Below are positions 7,470-11,139 of a stretch of 11,139 nucleotides of DNA, one piece after another; position 1 is the stretch's first letter; every line of letters starts with the position of its first letter. This DNA is from Dechloromonas sp. (GTDB lineage: Bacteria > Pseudomonadota > Gammaproteobacteria > Burkholderiales > Rhodocyclaceae): the NCBI GenBank assembly GCA_017302355.1, contig JAFLDQ010000115.1, forward strand, positions 1-11,139. Reading direction: 5' to 3'. Under the pieces are notes generated by a model. That model was not told where the DNA came from. It worked only from the letters and a program-made list of their open reading frames with translations, and searched no databases. The position numbers and the translations under genes are program-made.

Positions 7470-8307
7470 TTGGATGACGTTCCCCTATCCGCGCAACTGA
7501 TCGTTCTTGCCGTTCTGCTCGCCCTCTCGGCATTCTTTTCGCTCAGCGAAACGGCCATGATGGCCTCCAACCGTTACCGGCTGCGCCATCTCGCGCAGTC
7601 CGGAAATCGCGGGGCCGAAAAGTCCCTCACCCTTCTCGACCAGACCGACAAGATGCTGGGTGTCATCCTGCTCGGCAGCAACCCTGGTCAGCGTCATCGC
7701 CATCAAGCTGTTCGGCGAGGAAAAGTGGGCATTGGCGGCGGGAACCCTGATCGTCACCTTTGCCATCCTGGTGTTCTCGGAGATCACCCCGAAGATCGTC
7801 GGCGCGACCCACGCCGATCGCCTCGCGCTCGTGCTCGCCCATATACTCGCACCGCTGCTTCGCCTCTTCTACCCGCTCGTCTGGTTCATCAACCTCTTCG
7901 CCAGCGGACTTGGTCTGTTGACGGTCGAGGACATCGTCGAAGAGTTCGTCGGCGAGTTCACCACCTCGGTGCCCGGCCCCGGTCGGTCGCTCGCCTGGGA
8001 TGACCAGGGAAGCGCGATCGTCGAGGGGTCTCGCCATTTGCGCGACATCAACCGCCTCCTTGGCCTGCAGTTCCCGCTGGCCGGACCGAAAACCCTCAAT
8101 GGACTCATTCTTGAACACTTTCAGGACATTCCGGATGCCGGTGTGAGTATCCGCCTGACCGGGGTAGCCATCGAAATCCTCAAGACCGGGGAGCGCAACG
8201 TCGTCACCGTGCGCATGTTCAGGCCCGCCCGTCGCTGGGCCTGTCTTGTGCAGTCTTTACAAACGGGGGTCTCCGTAGCATCATCGCCGAATCTAAACGG
8301 CATCTGA
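7470..8307 (+). pseudogene. Decayed CNNM/CorC-type (HlyC/CorC family) transporter gene
   Basis: Intact relatives have a DUF21 membrane domain, two CBS domains and a C-terminal CorC_HlyC domain in roughly 410-430 residues; some are implicated in magnesium or cobalt export. From a TTG at 7470 the frame reads LSAFFSLSETAMMASNRYR and continues to GVILLG (7659-7676). The expected NNLVNAA stretch is missing, and the family sequence resumes in another frame at 7678 with AATLVSVIAIKLF. That second frame passes through SEITPK to a membrane segment (LFASGLG), then jumps at about 7905-7920 straight to TVEDIVEEFVGEF, which in relatives follows the CBS pair. About 190 residues are therefore lost in frame. 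The CorC_HlyC remnant (EGSRHLRDINRLLGL, TLNGLILEHF) is recognisable. The tail after about 8235 does not look like the family. The first frame runs on to a stop at 8003. This is a remnant unless assembly error is shown. Confidence 0.82.
8256..8284 (+). promoter_or_regulatory. Candidate sigma-70 promoter upstream of pilB
   Basis: TTTACA (8256-8261, five of six to consensus), a 17-bp spacer and CATCAT (8279-8284, four of six) lie in the non-family tail of the decayed corC-like gene. Transcription would start near 8291, about 27 bp before the pilB ATG. Spacing is ideal and base matches are moderate. Confidence 0.4.
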
Positions 8308-8317
8308 CGCGCAACCA

Positions 8318-10033
8318 ATGTCCGCCCTACCCCAAGCAAGCCCCCTCAGCGGTCTCGCCCGCGCCCTGGTCCAGGCGGGACGGCTCAAGGAACCGGAAGC
8401 CGAACAGCTGATCAGCCAGGCTCATCACGAGCGGCACTCGCTGATCGAACAGATCATTGCCAGTCAGAAGATCTCGTCGCTCGATCTCGCCCGATTCGTC
8501 GCCGACACCTTTGGCTATCCGCTGCTCGATCTGGCGGTTTTCGATGAGGCGCACATTCCGGCGAACGCCATCGACCGCAAGCTGATCGCCGCGCATCGGG
8601 TCATTCCGCTGAACAAGCGGGGAAATCGCCTCTCGGTTGCCATTGCCGACCCGACCAACCTGCGGGCGCTGGACGAGATCCGCTTCCAGACCGGCCTGGG
8701 TGTCGACCCGGTCGTCGTCGAACACCCGAAGCTGGTTCCGCTGGTCGCCAAGTATGCCGAGTCCGCGGAAGATACGCTGAGGAGCCTCGCCACTGACGAC
8801 ATCAACCTCGATTTCCTCGACGACGATGCCGCCGGCAAGGCCGAGGATGTGGCTTCGCAGGAAATCGACGATGCGCCGGTCGTCCGTTTCATTCAGAAAA
8901 TGCTGCTCGACGCCATCAACGATGGCGCATCGGACATCCATTTCGAACCCTACGAGAAGTACTACCGAATCCGCGTCCGCGTAGACGGCGTTCTGCGCGA
9001 GGTCGCGACGCCGCCGCTGGCGATCAAGGACAAGATCGCGTCGCGGATCAAGGTCATTTCGCGCCTGAACATCGCCGAAAAGCGGGTACCCCAGGATGGC
9101 CGGATGAAACTGGTCCTTTCGAAGAACCGCGCCATCGACTTCCGGGTGAGCACCCTGCCGACGCTGCAGGGCGAGAAGATTGTGATGCGTATTCTCGACC
9201 CGACCTCGGCGACCCTCGGGATTGAGTCCCTTGGTTATGAACCCGAACAGAAGGCGATCCTGCTCAATGCCATCAGCCGCCCCTACGGCATGGTTCTGGT
9301 GACCGGGCCGACCGGTTCGGGCAAGACGGTGTCCCTGTACACCTGCCTCAACATCCTGAACAAGACCGGCGTCAACATCTCGACTGCCGAGGATCCCGCC
9401 GAAATCAATCTGGCCGGCATCAACCAGGTCAATGTGGACGACAAGGCGGGGCTGACCTTCGCGGTTGCGCTGCGCGCCTTCCTGCGCCAGGACCCGGACA
9501 TCATCATGGTCGGCGAGATTCGCGACCTGGAGACGGCGGAAATCGCCATCAAGGCCGCCCAGACCGGCCACATGGTCATGTCGACGCTGCACACCAACGA
9601 TGCCCCGGCCACCCTGACCCGCCTGATGAACATGGGCGTGCCGACCTTCAACATCGCCTCGAGCGTCCTGCTCATCACCGCGCAGCGCCTGGCGCGCCGC
9701 CTGTGCAACTGCAAGAAGGCGATCGACGTACCGGCCAAGACCCTCCTCGACGCCGGCTTCAGCGAAGCGGACCTCGACGGTTCCTGGACGCTCTTCGGCC
9801 CCGGCGGTTGCGAGCGCTGCAAGGGTAGCGGTTACAAGGGCCGCGTCGGCATCTATCAGGTCATGCCCGTTTCCGAGGCCATCCAGCGCCTGATCATGAA
9901 CGGCGCGGGCGAATTGGATCTGGCGGAACAGGCGGCGCGCGAGGGGGTGAGGAACCTGCGCGAATCCGGCCTGCTCAAGGTCAAGCAGGGCCTGACCTCG
10001 CTCGACGAGGTTCTGAGCACAACGAACGTATAA
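8318..10033 (+). CDS. pilB: Type IV pilus extension ATPase PilB
   Basis: The 571-residue cytoplasmic hexameric ATPase powers pilin assembly through PilC. The N-terminal MshEN/T2SSE_N-type region covers about 1-150. The ATPase core has Walker A GPTGSGKT (330-337), an Asp box starting TAEDPAEINLAG (356-367), Walker B DIIMVGEIRD (394-403) and a His box GHMVMSTLHTND (417-428). A tetracysteine zinc site typical of PilB is complete: C463 and C465, then C498 and C501. The length is typical. The Asp box reads AEDPAEINLAGINQ, where many relatives have V and E or P at the two variable positions; this is probably neutral. The ATG at 8318 has no clear Shine-Dalgarno. pilC follows after 16 bp, which is the standard pilB-pilC order. 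Confidence 0.96.
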   Translation: MSALPQASPLSGLARALVQAGRLKEPEAEQLISQAHHERHSLIEQIIASQKISSLDLARFVADTFGYPLLDLAVFDEAHIPANAIDRKLIAAHRVIPLNKRGNRLSVAIADPTNLRALDEIRFQTGLGVDPVVVEHPKLVPLVAKYAESAEDTLRSLATDDINLDFLDDDAAGKAEDVASQEIDDAPVVRFIQKMLLDAINDGASDIHFEPYEKYYRIRVRVDGVLREVATPPLAIKDKIASRIKVISRLNIAEKRVPQDGRMKLVLSKNRAIDFRVSTLPTLQGEKIVMRILDPTSATLGIESLGYEPEQKAILLNAISRPYGMVLVTGPTGSGKTVSLYTCLNILNKTGVNISTAEDPAEINLAGINQVNVDDKAGLTFAVALRAFLRQDPDIIMVGEIRDLETAEIAIKAAQTGHMVMSTLHTNDAPATLTRLMNMGVPTFNIASSVLLITAQRLARRLCNCKKAIDVPAKTLLDAGFSEADLDGSWTLFGPGGCERCKGSGYKGRVGIYQVMPVSEAIQRLIMNGAGELDLAEQAAREGVRNLRESGLLKVKQGLTSLDEVLSTTNV

Positions 10034-10049
10034 CGGGGAAGGAAGACGG

Positions 10050-11139
10050 ATGGCTACCGCCACAAGGGCTAGAACGCTTGCAGTCAGGGAATTCACTTTC
10101 GTCTGGGAAGGAAAGAACCGGGACGGCAAACCGGTTCGTGGCGAGATGCGGGCGGCGAGCGAGGCCGTCGTTCAGACCAGCCTGCGCCGCCAGGGGGTGA
10201 TGAACGCGCGCGTCAAGAAGGCGCGCTTCAAGATGGGCGGCAAGGTCACCGAGAAGGAAATCGCCCTCTTCACGCGCCAGCTCGCCACGATGATGAAATC
10301 CGGCGTGCCGCTGCTCCAGGCGTTCGACATCGTCGGTCGCGGCCACGCCAACGGTGCGGTCGCCAAACTCCTGCTCGACATCAAGGCCGACGTCGAAACC
10401 GGCAGTTCGCTGTCGCAGGCGTTCCGCAAATATCCGCTGTATTTCGATGCCCTGTACTGCAACCTCGTCGCGGCCGGCGAACAGGCCGGGATCCTGGATA
10501 CCCTGCTCGAGCGCCTCGCGACCTACAAGGAAAAGATCCTCGCCATCAAGAGCAAGATCAAGTCCGCGCTGTTCTACCCGATCTCCGTCATCGTCGTCGC
10601 CTTCATCATCACCGCCGTCATCATGATTTTCGTGATCCCGGCGTTCAAGGACGTGTTCAAGAGCTTCGGCGCCGACCTGCCGGCGCCGACCCTGCTGGTG
10701 ATCGCCATCTCGGACTTCTTCGTCGCCTACTGGTGGGCCATTTTCGGCATCCTCTTCGGCGGCCTCTACGCCTTTTTCGAGGCCTGGAAGCGCTCGGAGA
10801 AGGTGCAGATGGCGATGGACCGCCTCCTGCTCCGCCTGCCCATCTTCGGCGACATCATCCGCAAGGCGGTGATCGCCCGCTGGTCGCGCACGCTGTCGAC
10901 GATGTTCGCCGCTGGCGTGCCACTGGTCGAGTCGCTGGATTCGGTGGGCGGCGCCGCCGGCAACTACGTCTACAAGGCCGCCACCAAGCAGATCCAGGGC
11001 GAGGTGTCGACCGGCACCAGCCTCACCAATGCGATGACCAACGTCAATCTGTTCCCCAACATGGTGACGCAGATGGTGGCGATCGGCGAGGAATCGGGCG
11101 CGCTCGACTCGATGCTCTCGAAGGTCGCCGACTTCTTCG
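10050..11139 (+). CDS. pilC: Type IV pilus inner-membrane platform protein PilC (3' end outside window)
   Basis: From the ATG at 10050, preceded by GGGGAAGGAAG, 363 codons are open to the window edge; the family is usually a little over 400 residues, so only the last part is missing. The protein anchors the PilB ATPase and transmits its motion to pilin. The N-terminus EFTFVWEGKNRDGK is typical. Two T2SF domains are seen, about 70-195 and from about 275, each with the repeated glycine motif (AAGEQAG 141-147; AIGEESG 345-351). Membrane segments lie near 176-198 and 215-243, and the expected third is beyond the edge. Co-transcription with pilB is likely; pilD commonly follows in this group. Confidence 0.95.
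   Translation, partial: MATATRARTLAVREFTFVWEGKNRDGKPVRGEMRAASEAVVQTSLRRQGVMNARVKKARFKMGGKVTEKEIALFTRQLATMMKSGVPLLQAFDIVGRGHANGAVAKLLLDIKADVETGSSLSQAFRKYPLYFDALYCNLVAAGEQAGILDTLLERLATYKEKILAIKSKIKSALFYPISVIVVAFIITAVIMIFVIPAFKDVFKSFGADLPAPTLLVIAISDFFVAYWWAIFGILFGGLYAFFEAWKRSEKVQMAMDRLLLRLPIFGDIIRKAVIARWSRTLSTMFAAGVPLVESLDSVGGAAGNYVYKAATKQIQGEVSTGTSLTNAMTNVNLFPNMVTQMVAIGEESGALDSMLSKVADFF

Noticed and set aside
8236..8254. Possible sigma-54 site upstream of pilB (GGGC ... GTGC)
   Set aside because: Spacing is right but only about seven of eleven consensus bases match, and key TGGCAC bases are missing.
8327..10129. 600-codon minus-strand open frame antisense to pilB
   Set aside because: It mirrors the pilB coding sequence and has no recognisable domain; pilB motifs are complete on the plus strand.

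Overview
The window looks like chromosomal DNA from a betaproteobacterium, most likely the Rhodocyclales (the Azoarcus / Dechloromonas / Accumulibacter neighbourhood). The basis is high GC, the style of the encoded proteins, and a housekeeping gene order I associate with that group (coq7 – CNP1-like – rppH // proS – lytic transglycosylase, ffh // ccsA-like – corC-like – pilB – pilC). This assignment comes from family knowledge, not from a search.

Layout. At the left edge (1-38, minus) are the first 13 codons of a gene running out of the window, with a perfect Shine-Dalgarno sequence; it resembles the N-terminus of an IS1380-type transposase. Next comes an approximately 110-nt small RNA gene on the minus strand (about 285 down to 173). 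It has a strong sigma-70 promoter (TTGCCA, 17 bp, CATAAT, with an A-tract just upstream), a CU-rich segment that copies the anti-Shine-Dalgarno end of 16S rRNA, and a clean intrinsic terminator. An AT-rich intergenic stretch leads to an OsmC-family gene (566-994, plus).

A tightly overlapping minus-strand operon follows: rppH (RNA 5' pyrophosphohydrolase), a CNP1-like exported protein, and coq7 (ubiquinone hydroxylase). Each stop codon overlaps the next start. Divergent from it are proS (prolyl-tRNA synthetase) and an overlapping lytic transglycosylase gene. Convergent to these is ffh (SRP GTPase, minus). Only 29 bp beyond the ffh start, and divergent from it, lies a CcsA/HemX-like cytochrome c assembly membrane protein gene.

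Immediately downstream is a CNNM/CorC-type transporter gene (DUF21, CBS pair, CorC_HlyC domain in intact relatives) that appears broken. It has a frameshifting loss of about 20 bp after the first transmembrane segment, and the CBS-domain middle of the protein is missing. The window ends in the type IV pilus assembly genes pilB (complete) and pilC (cut by the window edge), which supply the extension ATPase and the inner-membrane platform protein.

Most of the window is ordinary housekeeping DNA. The parts most worth attention are the anti-SD small RNA beside the probable insertion element and the decayed corC-like gene.
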